This document shows positions 46,601-57,640 of a DNA stretch of 64,000 bases, in pieces (position 1 is the stretch's first letter; each line of letters opens with the position of its first letter). The DNA is from Nissolia schottii (lineage: Eukaryota > Streptophyta > Magnoliopsida > Fabales > Fabaceae). Below the pieces are notes generated by a model, which had not been told where the DNA came from, did no database searches, and saw only the letters and a program-made list of their open reading frames with translations. The position numbers and the translations under genes were made by a program. The DNA is taken from assembly GCA_003254905.1 (NCBI GenBank), contig QANU01110956.1, forward strand, positions 816,301 through 880,300. The letters are read 5' to 3'.

Positions 46601-47826
46601 ATCAAGCCAATCAAGATATGCTCAATTTATTGAGGTAAATCCATCCAGAAGAGCAACATTGTTAACTTCAAACTAGTAATGTAGCACGGATGGAACATTA
46701 CTAAATAATATCTCGGAGACGCAAATGCTCAAAATTAGGAAAGTATTGCATGACTGGTAGAGCACAATAGACACAATTACAGGAAAAAGTCGTTTACAAA
46801 TAAAATAAACAGAGTTAGCAGTAATTCAGGTGGAGGGAAGTTGATAAATACCCCCAAAGATTCAGGTCCAACATGAAAGGCACTAGAGACCATCGGAGAA
46901 GTGTTTTCAACCAGCAAAGCTTTCTTAGCCAAAGACAATGCCTACAAAGAAAGCAAGAAGAACCAATTTCAACAACATAGCAATAATATCATATCTTTAT
47001 ATTAAAAAACCAAAACAAATGTCAAGTGATTCACATTCCACAGTAACTAACCAAGTGCTGGAAAATCTCATTCCTCGCAACGAAATCGGTCTCGCAGTTG
47101 AGCTCAATAAGCGCAGCTTTGGTTTTGCTTTGAGCTAAGGCAAGCAAACCTTCAGTGGCGGTCCGAGACGATTTCTTTGAAGCCAAAACCTTCCCCTTCT
47201 TCCTCAGTTCCTTCTGAGCCTCCTCTGCACCACCATCGTGTTCATTAGATCACACTCCCCCTGATAACCAGGGAGGGCTAGAACTAGTTGCAAGTTGGTT
47301 AGGTTTGTTACAAATTCTGTTATTGGGTTATAACTACACAGTAGCCAGGATAAGATGCGAACAAGTTCATAGTAACCATAGTGCACTCATCAAAATCACA
47401 AGTCATCTTTTCACGTTCTATTTGTTAACCTACCTTAACATTCAATCATAATCATATATCATTATCTACCAATATTCGAAGTCAATAAGAATAATAAATA
47501 AATGGAAATGTGTGGTTACCAATGTCCCAATTGGAATCGATGAGTGCGGCCTTGACGTCTTTGATGGGAGCGCTGGTTCGTTCTCTGAGCTGCTTGATGA
47601 GATTCATTTGGTCGGAGGCGGCGACGCTGTATCCTCTTAGAAAAGCCAGTTGTGAAAGAAGCAGCGACGGTTCGTCAGAGCGTTGAAATCGTTGTGCGAA
47701 AGAAGAAGAAGAAGAAGAAGAAGCAGCTCTGAACGGCGACAAGGAGTGGTAGCTGCGAGACGCGGGAATCAGGGAAAGCTGCTTCAAGGGAATAATGAGG
47801 CGTTTGGCGGCACCGGAAAACGCCAT
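43628..47826 (-). CDS. EFTS: elongation factor Ts, mitochondrial, 395 aa
   Basis: EF-Ts is the nucleotide-exchange factor that recycles EF-Tu-GDP during organellar protein synthesis. Eight exons on the minus strand: 47826-47520, 47224-47052, 46941-46852, 46423-46249, 46003-45819, 45018-44893, 44190-44102 and 43670-43628. They sum to 396 codons in phase. The first about 60 residues (SRSYHSLSPF, a Ser run, QRFQRSDEP, LRGYSVAA) look like a mitochondrial presequence. The UBA-like domain follows (MNLIKQLRERTSAPIKDVKA, SNWDIEEAQKELRKKG). The EF-Tu-binding core has the signature ELNCETDFVARNE, then HPKINGETTVHNAITEVAAM and GENVKLRRGY. The second half has GRIAGILSLEVDD, AMHVVAEKPLFL and VEGRLRKYFEEVVLMEQKF; the end is VGEGIARHETDASEPVAQAA. 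Length is normal for plant mitochondrial EF-Ts. The Ser run is coded by a TCT microsatellite at about 47700-47722. Confidence 0.94.
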
Positions 47827-49756
47827 AAGCAGCTAAAACGTGATTATTGGAAGACGATTGATTTAGAGGACAAATTGGTGAACTCGATGAGCATGAGCTA
47901 GGGCGAGCGTTGTAGCAGGCAGGAGTGACACTTTTCGAATATATTTTCTCCCAAAAAAATACACATATTTATTACATTCATGTTTATTTTTCTATTAATA
48001 TAATATTGTTTCTTTTTATTAAAAGGGTTCACGTTTTTTAAAATATACTTAAATTTAATTTTTATGTTATATGAACCAACCAACGTATGTCTAACTTTCA
48101 TCTTAAACTATATTGCACACATCGTGCATTCACCAAATTCTTAGAATCAACTTCATGTTGTGGAAAGAGACTTTCAAGAAAAAACGCAAAGAACATCCAT
48201 GAACAGGTTGTCAATTTATTCTTATTGACACAACAACAATGTTATGATTCAGGGTGTAAACATGCAATTAGGCCCTAGCCCTATCATAATTGGGCTTATG
48301 GGGTTGGGGCTCAAGAAGGCCCGTTGACAAATATTGGGTGCCAATATGAGCTCCATGGCTTTTAATGATGAGGCTAATTGTATGGGGTCATGGGGCTAAC
48401 CCATCAGATAGGACTTTGTTGACACTACTATCTACGAGTCAGGTGTTTTCCCCTTGCATGTACCGAAAGGTGGGGGGGAAGAAGAAAAAGATAATTCTAT
48501 TGACAAGGAAAGGGAACTATTCAGAGAGAATGAGTCACTCTTACTGAGTCAGCTTCCCTTTCATAAAAGATGAAGACGGAGGTCGTGGTTGGCTACGCAA
48601 GAGAGGGGGTGGGGTGGACGAGGTGGAGGCGTGGAGCGCTTGTTGTTGTGTTAACCCAATATTAGACTTGAGAAAGAGAGATATTTATATATACGCAACT
48701 TAGATACATTTATAATAAAAAGTAAATCTCATTAACTTTATTTTTTATTAACATAGTGATATGTCTTTTATAATTTTATTGATACGTTTTACAATAGAAA
48801 ATAATGATTAACTTTTTTGCACTATAAACTTTTTAAATAGACTTTAACACTAATTACTAAACTTTCTCTAATAATTAACTTTTTTGCATATAGGCTTTTC
48901 AAATAGACTTTAACACTAATTAATAAATTTTCTCTATACATGTCATTAGAGATGAAACCCCAAACTAAATACTTAAAGAACTCAATTAAATGTCAACTGT
49001 AAGCCTTATGGTTATATTAAGTATCTAAATATGTCATGTTAATCTATTCAATAATTTTTTCCTATGAAGACCATGTCCTTTTTTTTTTGAAGAGCCAAGA
49101 GAACTGAATTTACCTTAAGATCTACCGGTCAACTATTACATAAAACCAGCAGACTTTCAAAATTGAGAATTGTTAGGCTAATCAAAAAGCTCAATTGACA
49201 AGTCACATTTTTTTTAAGGGGTTTGCGATATTTGAGTGCATTTACATGTGTACTGGGTACTACTTCTAGTGGACTTCAGAATGTGTCGCTCATCTTCAAT
49301 ATGATTAAAGAAATTGAAATGGTTAGTGCTCATTATTCCATTAGCCTAACTTAGGCAAATACCTATTTATAATTAATGATTAAAATTAAATCACAATTTG
49401 GTGAATGTCTATTTTATAATTAACTATTTAAGTTATAACATCCTGTCATATTAAAATATCCAAGTTGAGTTTAGTTTAATTAGTTGTAATTCACGACGTT
49501 TTAACCACATATCAACACATTTGAGCTAACTAAACTGTTATTTTGTTTTTATTACGTGTAAGTTGTAACTAAATTATTATTATTATTAGTAAAATTTATG
49601 CACATAAAACATAAAACCTGAATAACAGATTTTTGCTTTAATATAATTAAATTAAATGAATAATTTTAACCAGATATTATGTATGAATATATATATATAT
49701 NACCTCGTGATTAAAAATAAATAAAATAAAAATATGTATTATGCCTCGCAAGGGCC
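47827..49756. other. intergenic between divergent EF-Ts and eIF5 genes
   Basis: Contains a 2-copy tandem repeat (48801-48937) and one undetermined base at 49701 beside a (TA)n run. No gene is seen. The 48260-48560 part is less AT-rich but has no recognisable product. Confidence 0.4.
48801..48937. repeat. two-copy tandem repeat, unit about 68 bp
   Basis: 48801-48869 and 48870-48937 share ATTAACTTTTTTGCA and AAATAGACTTTAACACTAAT in the same order with about 10% differences. This is a simple local duplication. Confidence 0.7.
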
Positions 49757-49766
49757 TATATATAAG
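49757..49766 (+). promoter_or_regulatory. TATA box of the eIF5 gene
   Basis: TATATATAAG is followed by a pyrimidine-rich leader and a 5'-UTR intron donor (CTCAG|GTACG) at 49879/49880. The likely acceptor is AATTAG at 50381-50386, giving an intron of about 507 bp in the leader. Confidence 0.55.
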
Positions 49767-50449
49767 AAGACATTCTTCTGTTGTGCCAATTGATTTGAGC
49801 CGCAGCAGCTTCTCTTCGTTATTTTTCCTGACTCCTCTCCTCTTCAACGTCAATCTCCCTTCGATTTTCATTCGCTCAGGTACGAAACCCTTTACCTTTT
49901 TTCTCTTCACTTGTTGCTTCCATTCGATTATTGTTTAGGTTTCTTATATTTTAGGTTTTACTCTCATTACGATATAGCATTATTGCCGCTTAGTTATTTA
50001 CCTTAATCTTAATATTATTAACAATAATAATAATCTCCTTATAATATCGATGAACAATGCCCTTTTTTTTTAGGGTTGAGCTAGCGCTCACCTATTTTGT
50101 TTCTCGATTAATCTGTTTTAATGATCTATATGTTGTCTAGCTTACGCACCAAAATAAATTATGCTGTCTAGTATGGATTTTTTTTTTAATTGAAGAAACA
50201 TGCATTATAGTTATTGCTTATTTATTTGTTTGTTTGTTTGTTCGTTTATTTGATTTGTTTGATTGATTTTTCTTGTGTTAGTAGTTAGTATCAACATTAT
50301 GGGCTTAACTGATTTGAAATAGTCATGTGATGAGAGTGTTAACGTTGTTTGATATATTTTCCTTGTTGTTTGTGTTGTTGAATTAGGTTTTCCGCAAGTT
50401 CTGCAGTAGCAGATTCCGAGGAGGAAGGTGTGAAGTTGAACTTTCTTTC

Positions 50450-50632
50450 ATGTTTGGAAAGGCTATTACCCATTTGGGAGCAATTGAGGTTCTTGGAGAG
50501 TGTTTTTCTTCTTCAAGAAAAAAGAATAAGCCTTTGTTGACAGCAAGATTAAGCTGTATGCATCGCGAGCCTTTCCAGGAACAGCAATTGAACCTTTGTT
50601 GTTACCATTGGCAGCCTTCTCTGATTCGGTAA
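50450..50632 (+). CDS. upstream ORF (60 codons) in the eIF5 leader
   Basis: An ATG at 50450 in weak context (T at -3, T at +4) opens a 60-codon frame starting MFGKAITHLGAIEVLGECFS and ending with TAA at 50630-50632, 97 nt before the eIF5 ATG. It lies after the leader intron, so it should be in the mature mRNA. No other ATG lies between it and the main start. Animal eIF5 mRNA is known to carry inhibitory upstream ORFs with poor context that make eIF5 regulate itself. I recall a conserved upstream peptide group linked to plant eIF5, but cannot check it here. Confidence 0.5.
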   Translation: MFGKAITHLGAIEVLGECFSSSRKKNKPLLTARLSCMHREPFQEQQLNLCCYHWQPSLIR

Positions 50633-50729
50633 GAGGGTCTCTCTGATCACAAGCGGCAGGTTGTTGTACTTTGAATTCTGGCATTTGCTACCTGACTGTG
50701 CATTTGCCATTTTCATTGTCGAAGTCATT

Positions 50730-52052
50730 ATGGCGTTGCAGAACATTGGTGCCAGGAATAGCGATGATGCCTTCTATAGGTACAAGATGCCTAGAATGAT
50801 TACCAAGATTGAGGGTAGAGGTAATGGCATCAAAACCAATATTGTCAATATGGTTGATATTGCCAAGGCATTGGCTAGGCCAGCCTCTTACACAACGAAG
50901 TACTTTGGTTGTGAACTCGGAGCCCAGTCAAAGTTTGACGAGAAAACCGGAACCTCTCACGTTAACGGGGCACACGACACTGCGAAACTAGCTAGTCTTC
51001 TTGAGAACTTCATCAAGAAGTATGTCCAGTGTTATGGTTGTGGAAACCCCGAAACAGAGGTATTGATCACTAAGAGCCAAATGATCCAGCTGAAATGTGC
51101 TGCTTGTGGTTTTGTGTCGGATGTGGATATGAGAGACAAGCTGACTACCTTCATTGTGAAAAACCCTCCGGAAATGAAGAAAGGATCGAAAGACAAGAAG
51201 GCCATGAGAAAAGCTGAGAAGGAGAGGTTGAAGGAAGGTGAAGCAGCTGATGAGGAGCTGAAGAAGTTGAGGAAAGAGGCTAAGAAGAAAGTCCCCTCCA
51301 CTTTGAAGGATGGCACTACAAAGTCGACCTCATCAAAGAAGAAAGCAAGTGGCTCCGATGAAGACCGAGCATCTCCTACTCACAGTCAAGTTGATGAGAA
51401 AGAAGAAACTCCCGATGAAGATGATGAAATCGAATGGCAGACAGATACATCACTGGAGGCTGCTCGCCAGCGTATCCAGGAACAGCTAAGCGCGGTAACA
51501 GCTGATATGGTCATGCTCTCCACAAATGAGCCTGAGAAGATTGAAAAAACCGCAAGCAAGGTAAGTAATGGTTCTGAAAATGGCAACTCAATGAACTACA
51601 GTAAACTCGTCGGAGAAGTGAAAGCAATTCTGAAAAAAGGCGTTGCTGCAAATGAAATGCAGTCCCATCTGGCAGCACTACCCGGATCTGCTCAAGAAAA
51701 GATCAGCGCTCTCTTTGATGCATTATTCGAGGGCGCTGAGAAAGGACTTGCAAAAGAAGTGATCAAGAAGAAGGGGTACCTTGTTACTGCGGTCTCCATG
51801 GAGGAGGGATTGCAGTTACTGCTGCTTCGTGCAATCGAGGCTTTTTGTCTCAAGTTCACACCCAATGCTATGAAGGAAGTTGCCTTTGTTTTGAAGGCGC
51901 TGTATGATGCTGATGCGTTGGAGGAAGAGCACATTGTGACGTGGTATCAAAGTGGGCTGCAGGGCGAAAACAAGGACTCTAAGATATGGCAGAATGCCAA
52001 ACCATTCATTGATTGGCTTCAGAGTGCTGAATCGGAGTCAGAGGAAGAATAA
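50730..52052 (+). CDS. eIF5: translation initiation factor eIF5, 440 aa
   Basis: eIF5 is the GTPase-activating protein for eIF2 in the 43S/48S complex and helps fix start-codon choice. The coding part is a single exon; its only intron is in the leader. The start is the first ATG of the frame, giving MALQNIGARNSDDAFYRYKM with the catalytic Arg finger near residue 15 (RYKMPRM). Next come KIEGRGNGIKT, the GCELGAQS core, and a C4 zinc ribbon (CYGC ... CAAC, about residues 99-130). A Lys-rich charged linker and an acidic stretch (DEDDEIEWQTD) follow. The C-terminal W2/HEAT domain ends IDWLQSAESESEEE with the aromatic/acidic boxes that bind eIF2-beta and eIF3. Length is normal and the gene looks intact. 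An upstream ORF (50450-50632) may control it. Confidence 0.97.
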   Translation: MALQNIGARNSDDAFYRYKMPRMITKIEGRGNGIKTNIVNMVDIAKALARPASYTTKYFGCELGAQSKFDEKTGTSHVNGAHDTAKLASLLENFIKKYVQCYGCGNPETEVLITKSQMIQLKCAACGFVSDVDMRDKLTTFIVKNPPEMKKGSKDKKAMRKAEKERLKEGEAADEELKKLRKEAKKKVPSTLKDGTTKSTSSKKKASGSDEDRASPTHSQVDEKEETPDEDDEIEWQTDTSLEAARQRIQEQLSAVTADMVMLSTNEPEKIEKTASKVSNGSENGNSMNYSKLVGEVKAILKKGVAANEMQSHLAALPGSAQEKISALFDALFEGAEKGLAKEVIKKKGYLVTAVSMEEGLQLLLLRAIEAFCLKFTPNAMKEVAFVLKALYDADALEEEHIVTWYQSGLQGENKDSKIWQNAKPFIDWLQSAESESEEE

Positions 52053-53014
52053 TAATGCTCAAATAGTCTTCCGTTTCTTTGCTTGTCTCTTTTATCTCCA
52101 ATAGAGGGCCCATTTGTAGTTGGGGCTTACTGTGATGTGTTGTTGAGCTTTGTTACTTGTGCTTGTTTGGATTTGGGTAACATTATGAGTTAGACTAGAT
52201 GTTTTTCTTTATTATCCTTGTTTAAATTACTTATGAATGAATGCCCTTTTGCCTGTTTACCTATCCGTTTGCTGGTAATTCGAGATGAGGAACAAGATTC
52301 CCTAAAACCCTAGATTTGGGTGATCGTGGTCAGGCGTGACGGTGATTCAGTGTTGGTGTGAGAACTATATTTATAGAGGTTGTGCAGGGGATTAATCTCA
52401 GATCCCTTGTCACAAAGTGATCTTTGCTGAATCTTTGACTCCTTTGCCCTTATAATTAGTGTGTCGTGTTTGTGTATTGCATTAGTGTTGCGTCAACATG
52501 TTGTGCCTTTCTAAAAATGAAAGGGGAGAAGAGAATGTGCCATCCCTAACCCTAAGGAGAATGGTGATCAAGTAATATATACTAGTTATTTTTACTAATT
52601 CACTGTATATTTCAACATATGAAAGATAAACTTGGTAACTTTGGTAATGAAATCTACAGAGTACAATTTTGGGTGATAAAACAGTATAAGTATTTGCAAA
52701 TGTTTGTATTTTAATTTTTTAAAACAAATATTAATAAAAAAAATATTTTTTGATATATTAATATATTGGTTAAAAGTGTTTTTAAATTGCAAAATTTGTT
52801 AAAAAATTGTTATTCGAAATTATTATTTCTGAAGTTTAGTTGCTACTGTAAGTTGAGTTCTTAACTGCGTCGATTTTGTAAAATCGAGAAGAGAACCAGT
52901 TAGCAGGCCTGGACTGAGAAGTTTATAATAATAAAAAAATAATAAAACTTGGCCTGGTATGCAGTATCCAATATCCATTTGCAAAAAAGAAAGCAGCAGG
53001 GAAGGAGTGAGGGA

Positions 53015-56000
53015 ATGGCCTCATCCATCTCATGCCCTCCGTCCTTCACTATGATTCGACGCTTATGCTGCTTACACAGCGCTACTCCTTCTTTCGCTTT
53101 CTCTTCTTCCAACGCCAACACCACTATCAAGAAGCCCCTCGTCCTGTTGGGCGCACCTCAGGTTTCAGCTGTAGTCCTTGACGCACTCCTCAACGCTTCT
53201 TCTGCTCCCGATTCTTCATTTCAGGTCCCCCTCCTCCTCCTCATTCTCACCCACTATAATTACCTTAGAAATTAGATATGATTATTGATTATAATAATAC
53301 TACTCTGTGATTTTGTTTAGGTCGCAGCTATTGTTACTCAGCCACCTGCTAGAAGGGACAGGGGCAAAAAATTGATGCCCTCTCCTTTGGCCAAGTATGC
53401 TCTCGATAGGGGATTTTCTTCTGATCTTATCTTCACTCCTGAACGAGCTGGAGAGGTAACTAGCTAACTATTTTGTTGCCACTCTTCATTCTTCCTGATA
53501 ATCTAATTCTCATGTTAATGAACTGAAACTGTTGTTTATTGTTGCGAAATGCAGGACGCTTTCTTGTCGAATTTGAAGGCTTTGCAGCCGGAGCTATGCG
53601 TTACTGCTGCGTATGGGAACATATTACCTACCAAGTTCCTAGATATTCCGCCATTAGGTTACTCTTTCTTGGCTTTTGATGCTATGAATTAAAAAGCACA
53701 ATGGGCGTATTCGTTCATTCATGCCGCGTTTAATTAAGATTTGAAATCAGTCACGATTCCTCTGTGCCCTTGCTTTTTTGTATAAGATTGTTTGTTCATA
53801 ATACCAAATGCAATTTAAACTACTAATCTGCATATGCAGCTCATGAACCTCTGATATGCTTTACTTGGCAAGTTTATATTGAATGAAAATTTGAAGTTTG
53901 TTAAATATTAAATATAATAGTTAAACCCTTAGCTCCAACGCTGAAGTTTCTGAACTACGGTTGCAAATATATCTCAGGAACGGTCAATATTCACCCTAGC
54001 CTGTTGCCGATGTATCGAGGTGCTGCTCCTGTTCAAAGAGCATTGCAGGTATTTTTTTGTCCCCCTTTTCTCGGTGTCAACTTTTTTCACTTCTCTAAGT
54101 TCTGAATGCTTTTACAGCTGTTACTTCACAAAGCTATTTTTAGTTTTATATATTGTTTTCTGTACTAGGATGGTGTTAAGGAAACTGGGGTATCGTTAGC
54201 ATTCACTGTTCGTGAACTGGATGCTGGACCTATCATTTCTAGTGAAACCATTGAAGTTGATGATCAAATAAAGGTATGATTTTCTGGAGTTTCTCTGTGT
54301 GCTACACAAGGTTCACGTGTGATTACATGGGCTTTTTCGCTTTATCGATGAAAAAGATTAATACTGAGAGGGACATCTATGCCTGCTATTTATGCTTTCT
54401 GAAATCAATTACACACACACAATAGTTGCATTTTGTTACTATTTGTTGCTGTCATGTTTTTTGGAACTTGTGCCTACCATAACTCTCACTTATGAGCTTA
54501 ACTCTCACTTATGAGCTTAATGGTGAAATGGGCAAGGCAGTTACTGCTTTTTCTCCTTGCTTTTGACAAATCTTTAGATATCGATGTAGGCACCCGATTT
54601 GCTTGAGCTCCTGTTTTATAAAGGTATGATTCTTCTCTTCGTCGATACTATGTTTTCTATTCCTCTGTTATTTTCTCCTATGCTGTAGTAAGCTGCTCTT
54701 GTTCAGACCTTTTGGTTGCAAGTTTTGTTACTGAATGACTTCATATCGTTATTTGACAAAGCAGGATCTAAACTTCTGATTGGGGAACTTCCTTCTATAT
54801 TTGATGGATCAGCGGGAGTTAAAGCACAACCTCAAGATCACTCTAAGGCTACATTGGCTCCAAAGGTAGTTTTGATTATGTTACTCGGAAGTCAAAATAG
54901 ATACGAGTTATCATGTCAATTTTAGTTCAGAAAATATCAGATCCTCCTTTGTTTTCTGCCGATTTTGTGTTAGACTGGAAAAAATTGATATTGCGTATAC
55001 TTATAAGTTATCGCAATGTTTTTGTAATTGACTATTTGTGTTACAAAATTGATGGCTCAGAAATGCAACAAGGCTATACAATCTCTCCGCATATCAATAA
55101 TATAAATTCCCTTGAAACAATTATTAGAGCTCCAACGAGAGCCCATAAGCACAATTCTATCCTCTAACAATTGCAAGGGCAGAGAGTCAACGTTGAAGAC
55201 ATGGCATTCGTCCATACACCCTAGAGTTGCATCAACCACACATTGGCTTAATTTTAGTCTTCATCTTCTTGACAAACCACTAAAAATTTATCATGAGAAA
55301 ATTCGTCATGGTGGGAGGGGGACACATTTTTTTGTGTTCACCAAGAACCCAAACAAATTATCTCTTTAGTAAAATGGTACTAGTATGTGGGCACACGTTG
55401 AGGTGAAGAGGTCAGAACTCCAGATTCTCCTATCTAGTTTGGACGATAGATGAGGAGGTCAGCCACTCCTTAGTTTCTATCACTTAAAGCCTCTAAAAGG
55501 AATGTTCACCACTTAAACTTTCCCCCAAAATGTGACATGTGAATCTTCACCCAACACAAGAAACCAGTTATCTTAAGTGAAGCATCCTTGACAAATACAC
55601 TACAAGGGTCTTTTGCATGAAATGCAGATTATTTTCCCTTCCTTGTTTGGTTTTGAGAGTTTTCTAGGTCTGAAGCTCTTGTTGAAAAGAAGCAGGTTTT
55701 CATACTATCTCTTTACATAGTTTCATTCAGCATTTAGCTGCAATTCAATATAGAAAACTTGAAAGTATCAGAGATTAAATTGCGGAGAAATTACTTTATC
55801 TCTCTGCTAACTTTGGTATATACCCAGTTTATCCAACAAAAGAAAAAGGAAATTAATCTGATATGAGAGTTGGGAGAGCCCTGCTACAAAGGCCATATAT
55901 ACTCTACATCGGAATCCCATAGTTCCAACGCAGGGACTCAAGTTCCATTCCTTGCAACCGGATCCCAACCGAATCCATTATATACAGTTGATGACATCTT

Positions 56001-56569
56001 CCTTACAAGGAGTTGCTCTTATTTTGGTTTTACAACTTTATGCAGATAAGTCCAGATGAATCGTGGCTAGGCTTTGATCAAGAAGCATCAGTTCTACATA
56101 ATAAGGTAAACAACATGATCTTATCTGAATTGTGCAGTTGTGACATAAAAACAACTTTAGGTCCGTGCCTTTTCAGGGTGGCCAGGAACTAGAGCAAAAG
56201 TTCTAGTGGTTGAGAAAGATGGTCAGCAAAAAGCTTTGGAGATGAAAATAATAACCACTCGAGTTCGCAGCCAGGAAATAGTGCTGTCGAATGAAGCAGA
56301 CGATATCACATTCGACAAGGGGGCATTACAATTTCCATGTGGAAGGGGCACCACGCTTGAGGTATGTTTAATTTTTACAGATCAATCTTGAAGTTTCTTT
56401 TTTGTTGAAGTTAAATCATTGGTTGTAGTTGTAATGTGAATAATACCAAGCCGATTCAGTGATGTTGTAACGTTGTCAGGTATTGGAAGTTCAGCTTCCA
56501 GGAAAAAAGGCAGTAAGCGCAGCTGCTTTTTGGAATGGGTTGCGGGGACAGAAGCTAAGGAAATTATGA
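53015..56569 (+). CDS. FMT: methionyl-tRNA formyltransferase, organellar, 369 aa
   Basis: This enzyme formylates Met-tRNA using 10-formyl-THF to start protein synthesis in mitochondria and/or plastids. Ten exons: 53015-53224, 53321-53455, 53555-53657, 53978-54048, 54169-54273, 54590-54623, 54765-54865, 56046-56105, 56161-56361 and 56480-56569. They total 370 codons, all in phase. The N-terminus (MIRRLCCLHSATPSFAF) looks like an organelle presequence. The catalytic domain shows KPLVLLGAPQVSAVVLDALL, TQPPARRDRGKKLMPSPLAK, the signature NIHPSLLPMYRGAAPVQRAL and GVSLAFTVRELDAGPIIS. The C-terminal OB-like tRNA-binding domain has RAFSGWPGTRAKV and ends AAFWNGLRGQKLRKL. Length is slightly above bacterial FMT, as expected with a presequence. 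Intron 7 is long (54866-56045) and may hold an insertion. Confidence 0.95.
54866..56045. other. long intron 7 of FMT, with possible old insertion
   Basis: All other FMT introns are under 350 bp; this one is 1180 bp. The minus strand at 55239-55057 reads protein-like (VFNVDSLPLQLLEDRIVLMG, IYIIDMRRDCIALLHF) and could be a decayed gene fragment, perhaps of F-box type. This is unproven. No terminal repeats were found. Confidence 0.3.
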
Positions 56570-57070
56570 GATATGGTTTGTCACACATAGAAAGCTATAC
56601 TTTTTAAACTATGTTTCGGCTGTTTAAGCAATTAATTTATTTAAATTTTTATTTTTCTTCGTTCGATTTTGTATGATTTATGTATAACTTCCTTATACCT
56701 ATCAGTTTTTGTGATTCTTCTTAATGATTGGAAGGGCTTCTCCAAGCATACTTTTACTCTTTGTATCGTTAACAGAATTCCAGTTCCCACCATGCATGTA
56801 TGTGATGAGAAATGTTTTTTCACACCAAAATACACCCTAACATACCATGACAATAACATTTAGTGGGGATTACAAAATATAATAAAAAAATTCAATTACC
56901 ACTGACAGTCTCCCTTCATCAAACCACTCTCTTTTACTTTCAATAAACGTTGATATACATTTATATGTTGATACTTATGTCTATTACCTTTATAATATGA
57001 TAATGCCTAAGAAGAGACATGAAAATAAAGCGAAAACAATCTTCTAATCCTAAACACGACAACTGATTCA
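56570..57070. other. 3' flank of FMT, no gene seen
   Basis: AT-rich DNA with the FMT 3' UTR. No further feature recognised. Confidence 0.4.
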
Positions 57071-57077
57071 ATGAGAA

Positions 57078-57640
57078 TTACTTATTGATTGTTAATCCTA
57101 GCGTCCTATCATCATCAGAACACACCTTTTTCCCTGAGTCATAGCTTAGATTCTCTAGAGCCATTTTATTAGCAGAAGGTCCAGTGTTTCCAAAATTATC
57201 CTCAATTTGGTGTCCTGCTTCTTTGGTTTTGGATTTTTCAGGCATATCCCACAGTTGTACATGAATGAGAACCCGAGAAAAATACTCATTCCTAAGAACC
57301 ATATTTTTTTCTCAAATTTAGTATATAGTTTTTGAAAAATTAAGGGTTACCTTTTTCAATTGTGAATGCATCCAAATCCTTTTTGAAATAGAATTGAAAT
57401 ATGTTGTCACTGAGGTCGACAACATGAAACCTTTCCAAGTGGCCCCAAATACTTCTCGTCACTGTTTCCACTAGCTCAGGGTTGAAACCACAATATGCTA
57501 AAACACTTATTCTCTGTGTATTCCTGTGATGTGGTGTTGTTTCATGACATAGTTCATCGTTTTATGACACACTTGGTCTCTGTCACTACTACTAGGTTGT
57601 CGAGAAAGTGACCTTCCATCGTCACTCATGAAGTTCTATC
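57078..57640 (-). mobile_element. LINE ORF1-like relic (DUF4283 / zinc-knuckle protein)
   Basis: The minus strand reads GFNPELVETVTRSIWGHLER, VVDLSDNIFQFYFKKDLDAF and HVQLWDMPEKSKTKEAGHQI in successive frames. This order and wording match the DUF4283 RNA-binding domain of plant LINE-type ORF1 proteins (IW...NIFQF.F ... PVWVQLW.LPE..KTK). The frame is broken at least twice and the zinc knuckle and ORF2 are missing. It is an old fragment, not linked to the LINE at 10-14 kb. Confidence 0.6.
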
